Source of the DNA: Rhodococcus phenolicus
GTDB taxonomy: Bacteria; Actinomycetota; Actinomycetes; Mycobacteriales; Mycobacteriaceae
Direction: 5' to 3'
Assembly (NCBI RefSeq): GCF_001646785.1
Contig: NZ_LRRH01000037.1
Coordinates: 50,035 to 114,034 of the forward strand
DNA: 64,000 nucleotides
Part shown: positions 20,914 through 29,844 of the stretch, one piece after another
How the letters are laid out: the number at the start of each line of letters is the position of its first letter
Numbering within the stretch: position 1 is the stretch's first letter
The notes under the pieces: generated by a model
Seen by the model: only the letters and a program-made list of their open reading frames with translations
What the model was told of the DNA's origin: nothing
Database searches by the model: none
Program-made: the position numbers and the translations under genes

Positions 20914-22040
20914 CGGTTTTCTCCCAGTGCGGTGAGGGGGTCGACGCGGGTGATGCGAACGACGGCGACGGCGGCGCCGACGAGGCCGAGGGCGACGAGC
21001 AGCACCGCGCCCTGCAGAACGGGTCCGCTCTCGAGGGCGAACGGCATACCGGTGCCGTCCAGGCCGGAGCCGAGTCCGAGACCGACGAGCACGCCGACGG
21101 CGACGGATGCGACGAGGACGACGACGGCCTGGAGCAGGCCGTCGCGCAGCAGGAAGCCGGTGGAGGCGCCCATTGCTCGCAGCACCGCCAGTTCGCGGCT
21201 GCGCTGGACCGTCCAGATGCTGAAGAACGCACCGACGACGAGTGCGGAGATCGCGTACAGGAATGCCTTGATCATCGACATGGTCATCATCTCGGCGGAG
21301 TAGCCGGGCGAGGAGTCGAACGACTCCTCGAGTGTCTTCGATGCGGTGCCCGCGGCGGCGTCCCCGGCGGTGAGGTCGGGTAGCTCGCCGTCGAGGCCCT
21401 GAAGTGCGACAACGCTGGCTTCGCGGTAGATGTCCGGTTGCGGCTGTTCGTCTGCCTCGACACCGGCGTGGATCTCCTGCCACGTCGGCAGCGGCACGTA
21501 GGCGACGTCGACGTGCCCGAAGGTGCGCTTGTCGGCGGTGAACCCGACGACGGTCAGCTCCGTGCCGAGCCGGTCGATGACGATCGTGTCGCCGAGTTCG
21601 ATGCCGGCGTCGCGGGCGCTGTCGCTGACGATGATGTCGGTAGCACCCTGCAGTGCGTTGCCCTCAGCGGCTGCGGGTTCGAGGAACGATCCGGGTTCGA
21701 TGCCGAACAGGGTGAGGTCGACGGGGAGTCCGGCACCGGTCTTCGCGTTGACGATCGCGTTGCCGAACAGGGCGGCGTCCGCGACGTCGGGGCGCTCGCG
21801 CCAGGCGGCGGCCTGCTCGTCGGTGACGACGGAACGGGAGAACGCGGAGTCGGACTTGGTGCCCTCCGCGAACGCGAATGCCTGGGCGGGGGTGCGCTGC
21901 AGCGCGGAGACGCCGTCGGTGACCAGGCCCGAGGACAGACCGGAGAGGATCACCATGAGGATCGAGATGAGTGCGACGACCGCGCCCATCAGCGCGAATC
22001 GGGTGCGCGCGAACCACAGTTCGCGCAGGGTCAGGAACAT
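20910..22040 (-). CDS. FtsX/MacB-like ABC transporter permease
   Basis: 376-residue permease with an N-terminal helix (about residues 15-37), a large extracytoplasmic domain (about 40-250) and three C-terminal helices forming the FtsX domain (MIKAFLYAISALVVGAFFS onward). This is the layout of the DevC/MacB group that moves lipids, peptides or drugs out of the membrane. ATG 22040 is preceded by GAAGGA. It is the first gene of the permease-ATPase-TetR operon. Confidence 0.9.
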   Translation of the reverse strand: MFLTLRELWFARTRFALMGAVVALISILMVILSGLSSGLVTDGVSALQRTPAQAFAFAEGTKSDSAFSRSVVTDEQAAAWRERPDVADAALFGNAIVNAKTGAGLPVDLTLFGIEPGSFLEPAAAEGNALQGATDIIVSDSARDAGIELGDTIVIDRLGTELTVVGFTADKRTFGHVDVAYVPLPTWQEIHAGVEADEQPQPDIYREASVVALQGLDGELPDLTAGDAAAGTASKTLEESFDSSPGYSAEMMTMSMIKAFLYAISALVVGAFFSIWTVQRSRELAVLRAMGASTGFLLRDGLLQAVVVLVASVAVGVLVGLGLGSGLDGTGMPFALESGPVLQGAVLLVALGLVGAAVAVVRITRVDPLTALGENR

Positions 22041-22080
22041 GAGGGTCCTTCGCTGACGAGGTCGGTGAGGCGCGCCGAAT

Positions 22081-22123
22081 TTGTCGACGCATCGTCGAAA
22101 TCATATCGACACTCTGTCGACAA
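22081..22123. promoter_or_regulatory. Helically phased GTCGA repeats (candidate TetR operator)
   Basis: GTCGA occurs at 22083, 22094 and 22116, with ATCGA at 22105, exactly 11 bases apart, so all lie on one DNA face. The outer copies form the inverted repeat TTGTCGAC (22081-22088) / GTCGACAA (22116-22123). The array is about 40 bases upstream of the permease ATG, in the promoter of the operon that encodes its own TetR regulator. Confidence 0.5.
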
Positions 22124-22138
22124 CATCGGAAGGGGTGT

Positions 22139-22155
22139 TACTACGAGCGGTAGTA
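22139..22155. promoter_or_regulatory. Dyad TACTAC-N5-GTAGTA (candidate BlaI/CopY-type operator)
   Basis: A perfect 6-base inverted repeat with 5-base centre, 22 bases upstream of the membrane gene that leads the copper chaperone/DyP cluster. Dyads rich in TAC/GTA are bound by BlaI/MecI/CopY repressors in actinobacteria. No such repressor is encoded in the window. Confidence 0.45.
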
Positions 22156-22176
22156 GTACCTGCGTATCCTGTGGTC

Positions 22177-22671
22177 ATGGGTGCCGCCGAAGTCCTCGTC
22201 GCGCGGGTGCGCGGCGGGCTGACCGGCGCGACCTCCGGAGCCGTGAGCATCGCCGCGCACGCGCTCGGCGGCGGCGGTACTCCGTCCCAGAGCGCGGTCG
22301 TGTTGTTGCTCGCGACGACCCTCGCGGTCGGTGTGGTGGCCGCTGGCACCCGAATACCGGTTGCCGCGGTCCTGATCGCCGGTCAGGTGCTCGGACATCT
22401 CGTGCTCGCCCTCGACGCCGGACACACCCACGTTCCCGGGCCCGCGATGTTCGCCGGGCATGCCGCTGCGACCGCGGTGGCGGCCCTGCTCGTCGCGGCC
22501 GCCGAACGCGGGTGCCGGGTCGTGCTCGCCGCGGTGCGTCGTGTCTCGCCCGCCCCCTTCACGCCCGTCGCCGCGCCCGCCGCGGTGCTCGTTCCGCCGC
22601 GGCCCCCGGCCCTGCACGACCTGCTCCGATCCACCGGCATCGTCCCGCGCGGCCCTCCCGTCACGGTCTGA
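22177..22671 (+). CDS. Small four-helix membrane protein of unknown function
   Basis: 164 residues from ATG 22177 (MGAAEVLVARVRGG), a short Ala/Val-rich protein with about four membrane helices and a loop DAGHTHVPGPAMFAGH containing three histidines, followed by a Pro-rich tail. The histidine-rich loop and its place 83 bases before a copper chaperone suggest metal handling, but no family was recognised. A longer ORF from 22081 would run through the operator region and is unlikely. Confidence 0.65.
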   Translation: MGAAEVLVARVRGGLTGATSGAVSIAAHALGGGGTPSQSAVVLLLATTLAVGVVAAGTRIPVAAVLIAGQVLGHLVLALDAGHTHVPGPAMFAGHAAATAVAALLVAAAERGCRVVLAAVRRVSPAPFTPVAAPAAVLVPPRPPALHDLLRSTGIVPRGPPVTV

Positions 22672-22753
22672 CCCCCGACCCTCTTCCAGCCACGATCGCC
22701 CCGCGGGCGATCGCGCACCCCAGTGTGCGCACAGACCGATCCGGGAGACCCCC

Positions 22754-23266
22754 ATGAAGAAGACGACGACATTCCTTGCCTTCGCCGCGACCGCCGCGGT
22801 CGCCCTCACCGCCGGATGTGGATCCGACGACCCCGCAACCGCGGCCGACACGATCGTCGTGTCGTCGGCGTGGACCAAAGCCGCCGAATCCGGCATGACC
22901 GGTGCCTTCGCCGAACTGGAGAACACCGGCGACAGCGACGTCCGTGTCGTGAGCGTCTCGAGTCCCGTCTCGAGTCGCACCGAACTGCACGAGACGGCTC
23001 CCGCCGCCGGCGGGGCGATGACGATGCGCGAGATGGACGGCGGACTGACCATCGCCGCCGGCAGCGTGCACAGCCTCGCGCCGGGCGGCGACCACCTGAT
23101 GCTGATGGACCTGATCGAGCCCGTCGCCCCCGGTACCGACATCGCGTTCACCGTCACCTTCAGCGATGGGTCGTCCACCGAATTCACCTCGCAGGTCCGC
23201 GATTTCGCCGGAGCGCGGGAGGACTACGCGCCGAGCTCTCCGGAGGGGGCGAACCACGGTGGCTGA
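22754..23266 (+). CDS. Periplasmic copper chaperone PCu(A)C family lipoprotein
   Basis: 170-residue lipoprotein (signal peptide with lipobox LTAGC around residue 20) of the PCu(A)C family, which binds Cu(I) outside the membrane and delivers it to copper enzymes. The ligand pattern is visible: His in ELHETAP, Met in MTMREM, then HSLAPGGDHLML. It starts at ATG 22754 and its end overlaps the DyP peroxidase start by 8 bases. In Streptomyces a related copper chaperone and a DyP peroxidase act together, so the coupling here is meaningful. Confidence 0.9.
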   Translation: MKKTTTFLAFAATAAVALTAGCGSDDPATAADTIVVSSAWTKAAESGMTGAFAELENTGDSDVRVVSVSSPVSSRTELHETAPAAGGAMTMREMDGGLTIAAGSVHSLAPGGDHLMLMDLIEPVAPGTDIAFTVTFSDGSSTEFTSQVRDFAGAREDYAPSSPEGANHGG

Positions 23267-24437
23267 GCTCACCCGGCGCCGCCTGCTCGGTGGCGGCGCC
23301 GCCGCACTCGGCGCGATCGGGTTGGGTGCGGCCGGGATCGGATGCACCACCACGCGCGACGAGAACCCGCACATCGTCGAACTCCACGGCACCCACCAGG
23401 CGGGCATCGAAACCGATCCTCAGGCCTTCGCGTCGTTCGTGGCGCTGGACCTGCGGCCCGGCACCGACCGCCGCGCCCTGATCGGGGTCCTGAAGGTGTG
23501 GGCGCAGGACGCGTACCGGCTCACCACCGGCATCGCGGGCCTCGGCGACACCGAACCGGAACTCGCCGAGGACCCGGCCCGGCTGACCGTCACCGTCGGA
23601 TTCGGCCCCGGGGTGTTCGGCCCGGCGATTCTCGACCCCGCGTACGCGGCGACGTCGCGGCCGGAATGGTTGCGGCCGCTGCCTACGTTCGGGATCGACC
23701 GGCTCGAGGACCGCTGGAACGGTGGCGACCTGCTGCTGCAGGTGTGTGCCGACGATCCCGTCACGCTGGCGCACGCGGTGCGCACGTTCACCCGGACCGT
23801 GCGTTCGCAGGTGTCGGTGCGGTGGGTTCAGCGCGGCTTCCGGCACGCCCCCGGCACCCGTCCCGAGGGCGCGACGATGCGCAATCTCATGGGGCAGGTG
23901 GACGGCACCGTCAACCCCGGCCCGGGCAGCCCGGAATTCGGGAGCCGGGTGTGGAACCCGGGATCGCCGCCGTGGCTGGCGGGCGGTTCGTCGCTGGTGT
24001 TGCGACGCATCCGGATGGAACTCGACACCTGGGACGAATTGGACCGTCCGGCAAGGGAACTCACGGTGGGTCGCGCCCTGTCCACCGGTGCGCCGCTCAC
24101 CGGCACGGCCGAGCACGACGATCCCGATTTCGACGCTGTCGACCGGCACGGCATCCCCGTGATCCCACCGGAATCGCACGTGGCGCGTGCCCGGCCGCGC
24201 AACGCGGACGAGCAGTTCCTGCGCCGCGGCTACAACTACGACGACGGCGACGGGGCAGGGCTGCTCTTCGCGGCCTACCAGGCCGACGTCGATCGGCAGT
24301 TCGTGCCGGTGCAGCAGCGCCTGGCCGACCACGACGCACTGAACCCGTGGATCACCCCCATCGGTTCCGCGGTGTTCGTGATCCCACCCGGGTTCGGTGC
24401 CGGCGGCTATCCCGGCGAGACACTGTTCGAGAGCTGA
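23259..24437 (+). CDS. DyP-type heme peroxidase (EfeB/DtpA-like), Tat-exported
   Basis: 392-residue dye-decolourising peroxidase. The N-terminus MAELTRRRLLGGGAAALGA is a twin-arginine signal. The family motif GxxDG appears as GQVDG with its catalytic Asp, and the heme-ligand region as PPESHVARARP. The start is GTG 23259 inside the copper chaperone end. The enzyme should act outside the cytoplasmic membrane and is probably made together with the chaperone. There is no EfeU or EfeO gene beside it, which argues against the EfeUOB iron system. Confidence 0.9.
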   Translation: MAELTRRRLLGGGAAALGAIGLGAAGIGCTTTRDENPHIVELHGTHQAGIETDPQAFASFVALDLRPGTDRRALIGVLKVWAQDAYRLTTGIAGLGDTEPELAEDPARLTVTVGFGPGVFGPAILDPAYAATSRPEWLRPLPTFGIDRLEDRWNGGDLLLQVCADDPVTLAHAVRTFTRTVRSQVSVRWVQRGFRHAPGTRPEGATMRNLMGQVDGTVNPGPGSPEFGSRVWNPGSPPWLAGGSSLVLRRIRMELDTWDELDRPARELTVGRALSTGAPLTGTAEHDDPDFDAVDRHGIPVIPPESHVARARPRNADEQFLRRGYNYDDGDGAGLLFAAYQADVDRQFVPVQQRLADHDALNPWITPIGSAVFVIPPGFGAGGYPGETLFES

Positions 24438-24479
24438 GAAACCCCGATGGCGGTGCGGAAACGGGGTTAGCCTGGACAG

Positions 24480-25454
24480 GTGACCGAGGTATCACCGCGG
24501 CGAGAAGGTTTCGCGTCGCTGCGGGAGGGCGGACTCAACTGGGACGCCTTCCCGCTGCGGCTCTTCGCGAAGGGCAACGCCAAGTTCTGGGATCCCCGCG
24601 ACCTCGACTTCTCGCAGGACGTCGCGGACTGGGCGGACCTGAACAGCGAACAGCAACGCAGCACCGCCTATCTGGTGACGCACTTCGCGGCGGGGGAGGA
24701 GGCGGTCACCCAGGACATCCAGCCGTTCCTGCGCGCGATGGCCGCCGAGAACCGGCTCGGCGACGAGATGTATCTGACGCAGTTCTGCTTCGAGGAGGCC
24801 AAGCACACCCAGGTGTTCCGGCTGTGGATGGACGCGGTGGGACTGACCGGCGACCTGCTGCCGTACGTCGCGGAGAACCCGCACTACCGGGCGTTGTTCT
24901 ACGACGAACTACCCGATTCGCTGGGGATCCTCGAACGCGACCCCAGCCCGGCGAACCAGGTCCGCGCGAGCGTCACCTACAACCATGTCATCGAGGGCAG
25001 CCTCGCCCTGACCGGTTACTACGCGTGGCAGAAGGTCTGCACGACCCGCGGCATCCTGCCCGGCATGCAGGATCTCATCCGCCGGATCGGCGACGACGAA
25101 CGTCGCCACATGGCGTGGGGAACGTTCACGTGCCGCCGGCACGTCGCCGCCGACGACGCGAATTGGGATGTGGTGCAACAACGTATGGGGGAGTTGCTGC
25201 CCCACGCGCTCGGAGTGATCCAGTGGATCAACGATCAGTTCGAGGAGCAGCCGTTCGGGCTGGATCCCGAGGAGTTCGTGGCCTACGCGGCCGATCGGGC
25301 GCAGCGCCGGCTCGGCGCGATCGAATCCGCGCGGGGCCGTCCGGTCGAGGAGATCGATCTGGATTACACGCCCGAGACGCTCGAGGAGAAGTTCGGCGAG
25401 GAGGACGCCGCCGAACTCGCAGCGATCGGCGAGAAATCTTCGGACACAGACTGA
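24480..25454 (+). CDS. R2-like ligand-binding oxidase (R2lox), Rv0233-like
   Basis: 324-residue ferritin-like protein, often misnamed ribonucleotide reductase beta. It aligns with M. tuberculosis Rv0233 with a constant offset of five: metal ligands Glu73, Glu106, His109, Glu172, Glu207 and His210, and the Val76-Tyr167 pair that forms the ether cross-link in R2lox proteins. It has a heterodinuclear Mn/Fe site and a bound fatty acid in known members; the physiological reaction is unknown. The start is GTG 24480. It ends one base before the convergent next gene. Confidence 0.92.
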   Translation: MTEVSPRREGFASLREGGLNWDAFPLRLFAKGNAKFWDPRDLDFSQDVADWADLNSEQQRSTAYLVTHFAAGEEAVTQDIQPFLRAMAAENRLGDEMYLTQFCFEEAKHTQVFRLWMDAVGLTGDLLPYVAENPHYRALFYDELPDSLGILERDPSPANQVRASVTYNHVIEGSLALTGYYAWQKVCTTRGILPGMQDLIRRIGDDERRHMAWGTFTCRRHVAADDANWDVVQQRMGELLPHALGVIQWINDQFEEQPFGLDPEEFVAYAADRAQRRLGAIESARGRPVEEIDLDYTPETLEEKFGEEDAAELAAIGEKSSDTD

Positions 25455-25455
25455 T

Positions 25456-26568
25456 TCACAGAAGCAGCACCAGCAGGAGCGCGACGGTCAGCACGACCCC
25501 CACCAGGATCGGAACCAGCGGCTTCCGTGACGGCTCGTCGTTGTGGTCGTCTTCCGCCGCCTCGGTCCCGGTGTCGTCCTGCTGGTCCGGGGGGACGGCG
25601 AGCAACCGCGCGGCGACCACGTCGTTCTCCCCGGCCTCGAGCATCTCCTGTGCCCGGATGCGCGCGAGGCCACCGGTGAGCACATCGGTGGCCTCGTACG
25701 ACGGGGGAAGACCGATCCGGGCGCTCTTCGTCTCCCGGGCCGGCACGAAACCGGCAGCCAGGATGGCCGCGCCGAGCGCGGCGGTCTGCTCCGGGCCCGG
25801 ACCGACGAGGGTGCGGACCGTCAACTTCGTCGAGATGCTGTTCGCGATCTCCTGGATGTGCGAGCGGTCGCGGGCGACGAGACCGTCGCCCATCACGACG
25901 ACCGCATCGAGATTCGGCGGCAGCCATCCGAACGAGCCGAGCGCGGTCGCGAGCTGCGCGGCCGGCGACGGTGCGCCCTTCGTCGGTACCCGGAACGCCT
26001 TCCCGGCCGGCACCCCGGACCGCACCAGCGTCACCGTCGACCCGGCGTCGTCGACGTGGAAGACACCGATGAGCTGGCCGGGGGATTCGGAGATCTCGGA
26101 GGCGTACCAGGTCGCGGCGCCCTGCGCGTCCGACACCAGGTCGACGTGCCGCAACTCCGCGTAGTCGAGCGCCGCCCGCAGCGACGCGACGGTCGCGGGG
26201 TCCCAGTGCGACGGGTAGGTCGCGGTGTAGCCGGGCTCGGTTCCGTCGTCGGCGCCACCGAACGCGGGCAGCGGCTGGGTTTCGCTGAGCAGACACTGGA
26301 TCGCGGTCGCCATCGCGTCCTCGGACCGGTACACGCGACCGTCGCTCGCGGTGACACCCGCGTTCTCGCCGACGCGGGCGAGGAACCCGGCCAGGGTGCG
26401 GGCCTCGTTGTCGGAGGAGCGGGAACCGAGGGACGTGGTGCCGTCCTCGTCGATGTGCAGGACGGTGTCGCGTGCGATGACGACCGGATCCTGGGTACCG
26501 GGTTCGTTGGACGCGACCACCGCCGTGGACACGACCCTGCCGATCCGGAGCCCGACTCCGATTGCCAT
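25456..26568 (-). CDS. Actinobacterial Hsp70/actin-fold-like protein with C-terminal membrane anchor
   Basis: 370 residues, no enzyme motif. It opens MAIGVGLRIGRVVSTAVVAS, which resembles the first phosphate loop of actin/Hsp70 folds, and has a later GPGPEQTAALGAAILAAGFV stretch like the DnaK nucleotide-binding end. A disordered acidic linker (about 325-345) leads to one C-terminal membrane helix (PILVGVVLTVALLLVLLL) ending at the last residue, so it is tail-anchored with the body in the cytoplasm. ATG 26568. Similar proteins are common in Rhodococcus and Mycobacterium, but their role is unknown. Confidence 0.65.
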   Translation of the reverse strand: MAIGVGLRIGRVVSTAVVASNEPGTQDPVVIARDTVLHIDEDGTTSLGSRSSDNEARTLAGFLARVGENAGVTASDGRVYRSEDAMATAIQCLLSETQPLPAFGGADDGTEPGYTATYPSHWDPATVASLRAALDYAELRHVDLVSDAQGAATWYASEISESPGQLIGVFHVDDAGSTVTLVRSGVPAGKAFRVPTKGAPSPAAQLATALGSFGWLPPNLDAVVVMGDGLVARDRSHIQEIANSISTKLTVRTLVGPGPEQTAALGAAILAAGFVPARETKSARIGLPPSYEATDVLTGGLARIRAQEMLEAGENDVVAARLLAVPPDQQDDTGTEAAEDDHNDEPSRKPLVPILVGVVLTVALLLVLLL

Positions 26569-26704
26569 GACAGCCCTCTCCCCTCACAGGTAACGAACCG
26601 CATACATCTTGCTACCGAAACCGGCGTTCCGGGCTCATACCGGGCAGTATCCGTGTTACGGCGTGTCGGTACGGACCGGACGGTTTCACCCATACACTTC
26701 CCGA

Positions 26705-28348
26705 ATGAGTGCCACCACGCACGCCAGGGCGTTCGCCCGATCCTTCCATCCGGTCGGTCTCGCGTTCGCGCTGCTGTTCTTCGTGTGGTCGATGACGCCC
26801 TCGCTGCTTCCCCGTGCGTGGTACCTGCAGGGCGTCGCCACCGGTATCGGTATCGTCACCGGCTACGGCATCGGCTGCCTGATCGCGTGGGTGCTGCGGC
26901 GTTGCGGCGTGCACCCGGACTGGTCGCCGCGCACCCGGCGTATCGGCTGGTGGGTGCTCGCCGGGGTCGCGGCCGTGGTGGTCCCGACGTTCCTGGTTCT
27001 CGGCTCGTGGTGGCAGCAGATCGTCCGCGACCTCGTGCACACGGAGCGGGTCGAGCGGTCCCTGTATCTCCCCGTGCTGCTGATCGCACTCGTGGTGGCG
27101 TTGCTGCTGCTGATGATCGGGCGGGGTCTGCGGGCCGGCACCGACAGGCTCACGCGATTCGTCGACCGGTACACGCCGGCACCGGTCGCGCGGGTGACCG
27201 CGCTGGTGATCGTCGTGGCGCTGGTCGTCGTGCTCGTCAACGGCGCACTGTACCGGGGGATTCTCGGTGCCGCGGAGGAGGCGTCCGCGGTCGCGGACAC
27301 CGGAACCGCGGAAGGGGTGCAGCAACCGACCGCACCGGAACGGTCCGGATCGCCGGAGTCCGCGGAGGCATGGGACACCCTCGGCCGGGAGGGCCGCACC
27401 TTCGTCGCCGGCGGACCGGACGCCGCGCAGATCGAAGCCGTCACGGGCCGTCCCGCCCTCGAACCGATCCGGGCGTATGCGGGCCGGGTGTCGGCCGACA
27501 CGGTCGACGGCATCGCCGAGCGTGTCGTGGCGGAGCTGAAGCGCACCGGCGCGTTCGACCGCAAGACTCTCGCGGTCGTGACCACGACGGGCCGCGGCTG
27601 GGTCAACGGGAGCGTCGCCGACTCCTTCGAATATCTCAACGGCGGCGATTCGGCGATCGCGGCGATGCAGTATTCCTACCTGCCGAGCCCGCTCGCGTTC
27701 ATCGCCGACCGGGAGTCCCCGCAGCAGGCGGGCCGGGCGCTGTTCGAGGCCGTCCACGACGTGTGGCTCGCTCTTCCCGAGGATGCGCGTCCCGCGCTGG
27801 TGGTGTTCGGCGAGAGTCTCGGATCGTACGGCGGGCAGTCCGCGTTCGCCTCGGGCTCGGACCTGGTCGCGCGGACCGACGGAGCACTGCTCGTGGGCAC
27901 GCCCAATTTCTCGCAACCGTGGGGCCGGATCACCCAGCAGCGTGATCCCGGGTCGCTCGAGCGGCTGCCGATCGTCGACGAGGGTCGCAACATCCGTTTC
28001 GCCGCGCACCCGGACGACGCGAATCTGCCCGGGGCGTGGGAATTTCCGCGAATCGTGTTCTGGCAGCACGGAAGTGACCCGATCACCTGGTGGTCGTTCG
28101 ATCTGGTGCTCCACAAGCCCGATTGGCTGCGCGAACCGCTCGGGCCCGATGTGGATCCCGGGATGCGCTGGATTCCGTTCGTGACGTTCTGGCAGGTGAC
28201 CCTGGACATGGTGTTCTCCGCAGAGGTGCCCGACGGGTACGGCCACTCCTACGGTCCGGAGGCCGCGGACCTGTGGGCGGACATCCTCGCCCCGGAGGGA
28301 TGGACGCAGGCGGACACCGACGCCGTTCGCGCCGCACTGGGCGGCTGA
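26705..28348 (+). CDS. Membrane-bound alpha/beta hydrolase (Abhydrolase_9/DUF2319-like family)
   Basis: 547 residues: four or five membrane helices in the first 200 residues, then an alpha/beta hydrolase domain with the nucleophile elbow FGESLGSYG and a downstream region FWQHGSDPITWW. This combination matches the actinobacterial family of large membrane hydrolases with unknown substrates, probably lipids. ATG 26705 (MSATTHARAFARSF) begins the usual N-terminus; an ORF extension from 26609 is not supported. It stands alone between divergent and codirectional neighbours. Confidence 0.85.
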   Translation: MSATTHARAFARSFHPVGLAFALLFFVWSMTPSLLPRAWYLQGVATGIGIVTGYGIGCLIAWVLRRCGVHPDWSPRTRRIGWWVLAGVAAVVVPTFLVLGSWWQQIVRDLVHTERVERSLYLPVLLIALVVALLLLMIGRGLRAGTDRLTRFVDRYTPAPVARVTALVIVVALVVVLVNGALYRGILGAAEEASAVADTGTAEGVQQPTAPERSGSPESAEAWDTLGREGRTFVAGGPDAAQIEAVTGRPALEPIRAYAGRVSADTVDGIAERVVAELKRTGAFDRKTLAVVTTTGRGWVNGSVADSFEYLNGGDSAIAAMQYSYLPSPLAFIADRESPQQAGRALFEAVHDVWLALPEDARPALVVFGESLGSYGGQSAFASGSDLVARTDGALLVGTPNFSQPWGRITQQRDPGSLERLPIVDEGRNIRFAAHPDDANLPGAWEFPRIVFWQHGSDPITWWSFDLVLHKPDWLREPLGPDVDPGMRWIPFVTFWQVTLDMVFSAEVPDGYGHSYGPEAADLWADILAPEGWTQADTDAVRAALGG

Positions 28349-28386
28349 ACTGGGGCTTCGGCGATCTTCCAGCAGGCCGACAGGAT

Positions 28387-28423
28387 CTTACGCGCCGGTA
28401 AGTTACGTGTTACAGTCCGTAAC
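28387..28423. promoter_or_regulatory. Overlapping TTAC/GTAA dyads in the lipase promoter
   Basis: CTTAC (28387-28391) and GTAAG (28398-28402) form one inverted repeat; GTTACG (28402-28407) and CGTAAC (28418-28423) form a second. The 14-mer TTACGCGCCGGTAA (28388-28401) matches 11 of 14 bases with a palindromic site ahead of fadE10 (31867-31880). These are probable regulator-binding sites about 60-95 bases upstream of the lipase start. Confidence 0.45.
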
Positions 28424-28480
28424 GTTTGTGCCCTGCGGCACACACTTCTCGAACTCGAACACGGAACATCTGGGGGGAAT

Positions 28481-29776
28481 ATGGTGATCGGCCGAGTCGG
28501 ACGCTGGATTTGCACGGCGGTGACATCCGCCGCGGTGGTAGGAAGCGTGCTCGCTGCTCCCGCGATCGCCCATGCCGAGGGCGACTTCTACACGCCACCG
28601 AGCCCGCTGCCTGCCGGCAACCCCGGTGACGTGCTGCGCAGCGAGCCCTCGGACCTCGCGATCCGCGTCCCCACGACGAACGGCGTATTCCCCGCGCAGG
28701 GCACCCGCATGTTGTACCGCAGCAACGATGCCAACGGAGTCCCGAACGCGGTCGGCGGCACCTACCTCGAACCGTCCACCCCGTGGGCCGGCCCGGGCGA
28801 ACGTCCGCTCGTCGTGCTCGCACCCGGTACCCAGGGCCAGGGCGACCGGTGCGCGCCGTCGAAGGCACTGAACTACCTGGTGGACTACAACCCGCCGCTG
28901 GACCTGTTCACCGAATACGAACTGCTGTCCATCAACGTGATGCTGCTGCAGGGCATCGCCGTCGTCGTCACCGACTACGACGGTCTCGGCACGCCGGGTC
29001 ACCACACCTACGTCAATCGTCTCGCCGAGGGACACGCGGTCATCGACGCGGCGCGCGCGGCGCAGCAGCTTCCCGGCACGTCCATCCCGGACAACGGCCC
29101 GGTCGGCTTCTTCGGGTACTCGCAGGGCGGCGGTGCGGCCGCGTCGGCCGCCGAGCTGGCGCCCGACTACGCCCCCGACCTGGACCTGCGTGGCGTCTAC
29201 GCGGGTGCGCCGCCGGCCGACCTCGCCGCGACTCTCGCGCAGATCGACGGCACCGCCCTGACGGGCGTGATCGGTTACACGATCAACGGCCTGCAGAATG
29301 CGTACCCCGAGATCACCGACGAGATCGATGCCGAGATCAACGACCACGGCCGGGAGATGCTGACCCAGGTCGCGAACGAATGCGTCCCCGAGACGATCTT
29401 CCGTCACGGTTTCCAGCGCACCAGCGACTACACCAAGTCGGGTGAGCCGCTCTCCGTCGTCCTCGAGCGACTGCCCCAGGCGAAAGCGGTCGTCGACGCC
29501 CAGCGCATCGGCCGCCTGAAGCCGCAGGTCCCGGTGTTGCTGCAGCACGGCACCCAGGACGACGCCGTTCCCTACGGCCAGGGCCGTCAGCTCGCGCTGG
29601 ACTGGTGCGCACAGGGTGCGACCGTCCAGTTCTCGCCGAACCCGACCCCGCCGATCCTGCCGGGCTTCGTCGTCAACCACCTGTCGCCGATGGTGACGGG
29701 CATGCCCGAGTCGGTGTCGTACATGGTCGACCGTTTCCACGGCGAGCCGGCACCCTCGAACTGCGGCGGATTCTGA
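28481..29776 (+). CDS. Secreted lipase (LIP/secretory lipase family)
   Basis: 431-residue exported esterase/lipase. The signal peptide runs to about residue 31 (APAIAHA). The nucleophile elbow is FGYSQGGG, the acid/His region lies in LLQHGTQDDAVPYGQG and VNHLSPM, and cysteines near both ends (CAPSK, NCGGF) suggest disulfides. It resembles the triacylglycerol lipases secreted by rhodococci and nocardiae. ATG 28481 follows a GGGGG ribosome site. It faces fadE10 across a shared terminator, and both carry similar candidate operators, pointing to a joint fatty-acid response. Confidence 0.88.
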   Translation: MVIGRVGRWICTAVTSAAVVGSVLAAPAIAHAEGDFYTPPSPLPAGNPGDVLRSEPSDLAIRVPTTNGVFPAQGTRMLYRSNDANGVPNAVGGTYLEPSTPWAGPGERPLVVLAPGTQGQGDRCAPSKALNYLVDYNPPLDLFTEYELLSINVMLLQGIAVVVTDYDGLGTPGHHTYVNRLAEGHAVIDAARAAQQLPGTSIPDNGPVGFFGYSQGGGAAASAAELAPDYAPDLDLRGVYAGAPPADLAATLAQIDGTALTGVIGYTINGLQNAYPEITDEIDAEINDHGREMLTQVANECVPETIFRHGFQRTSDYTKSGEPLSVVLERLPQAKAVVDAQRIGRLKPQVPVLLQHGTQDDAVPYGQGRQLALDWCAQGATVQFSPNPTPPILPGFVVNHLSPMVTGMPESVSYMVDRFHGEPAPSNCGGF

Positions 29777-29787
29777 CCTCCTGACGG

Positions 29788-29817
29788 AAGGCCCGCACTC
29801 CACGGAGTGCGGGCCTT
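29788..29817. terminator. Bidirectional terminator between lipase and fadE10
   Basis: AAGGCCCGCACTC (29788-29800) and GAGTGCGGGCCTT (29805-29817) form a perfect 13-base stem around CACG. It sits between two convergent genes, 11 bases after the lipase stop, and ends in A/T on both sides. Confidence 0.85.
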
Positions 29818-29844
29818 CACCGTTCCCGGTCTTTCGTTCCCGGT

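Noticed and set aside
23259..24437. EfeB of an EfeUOB iron-uptake operon
   Set aside because: No EfeU or EfeO gene adjoins it; the partner is a copper chaperone.
24480..25454. Ribonucleotide reductase small subunit
   Set aside because: The Val76-Tyr167 pair and ligand set match R2lox, and no large subunit gene is nearby.
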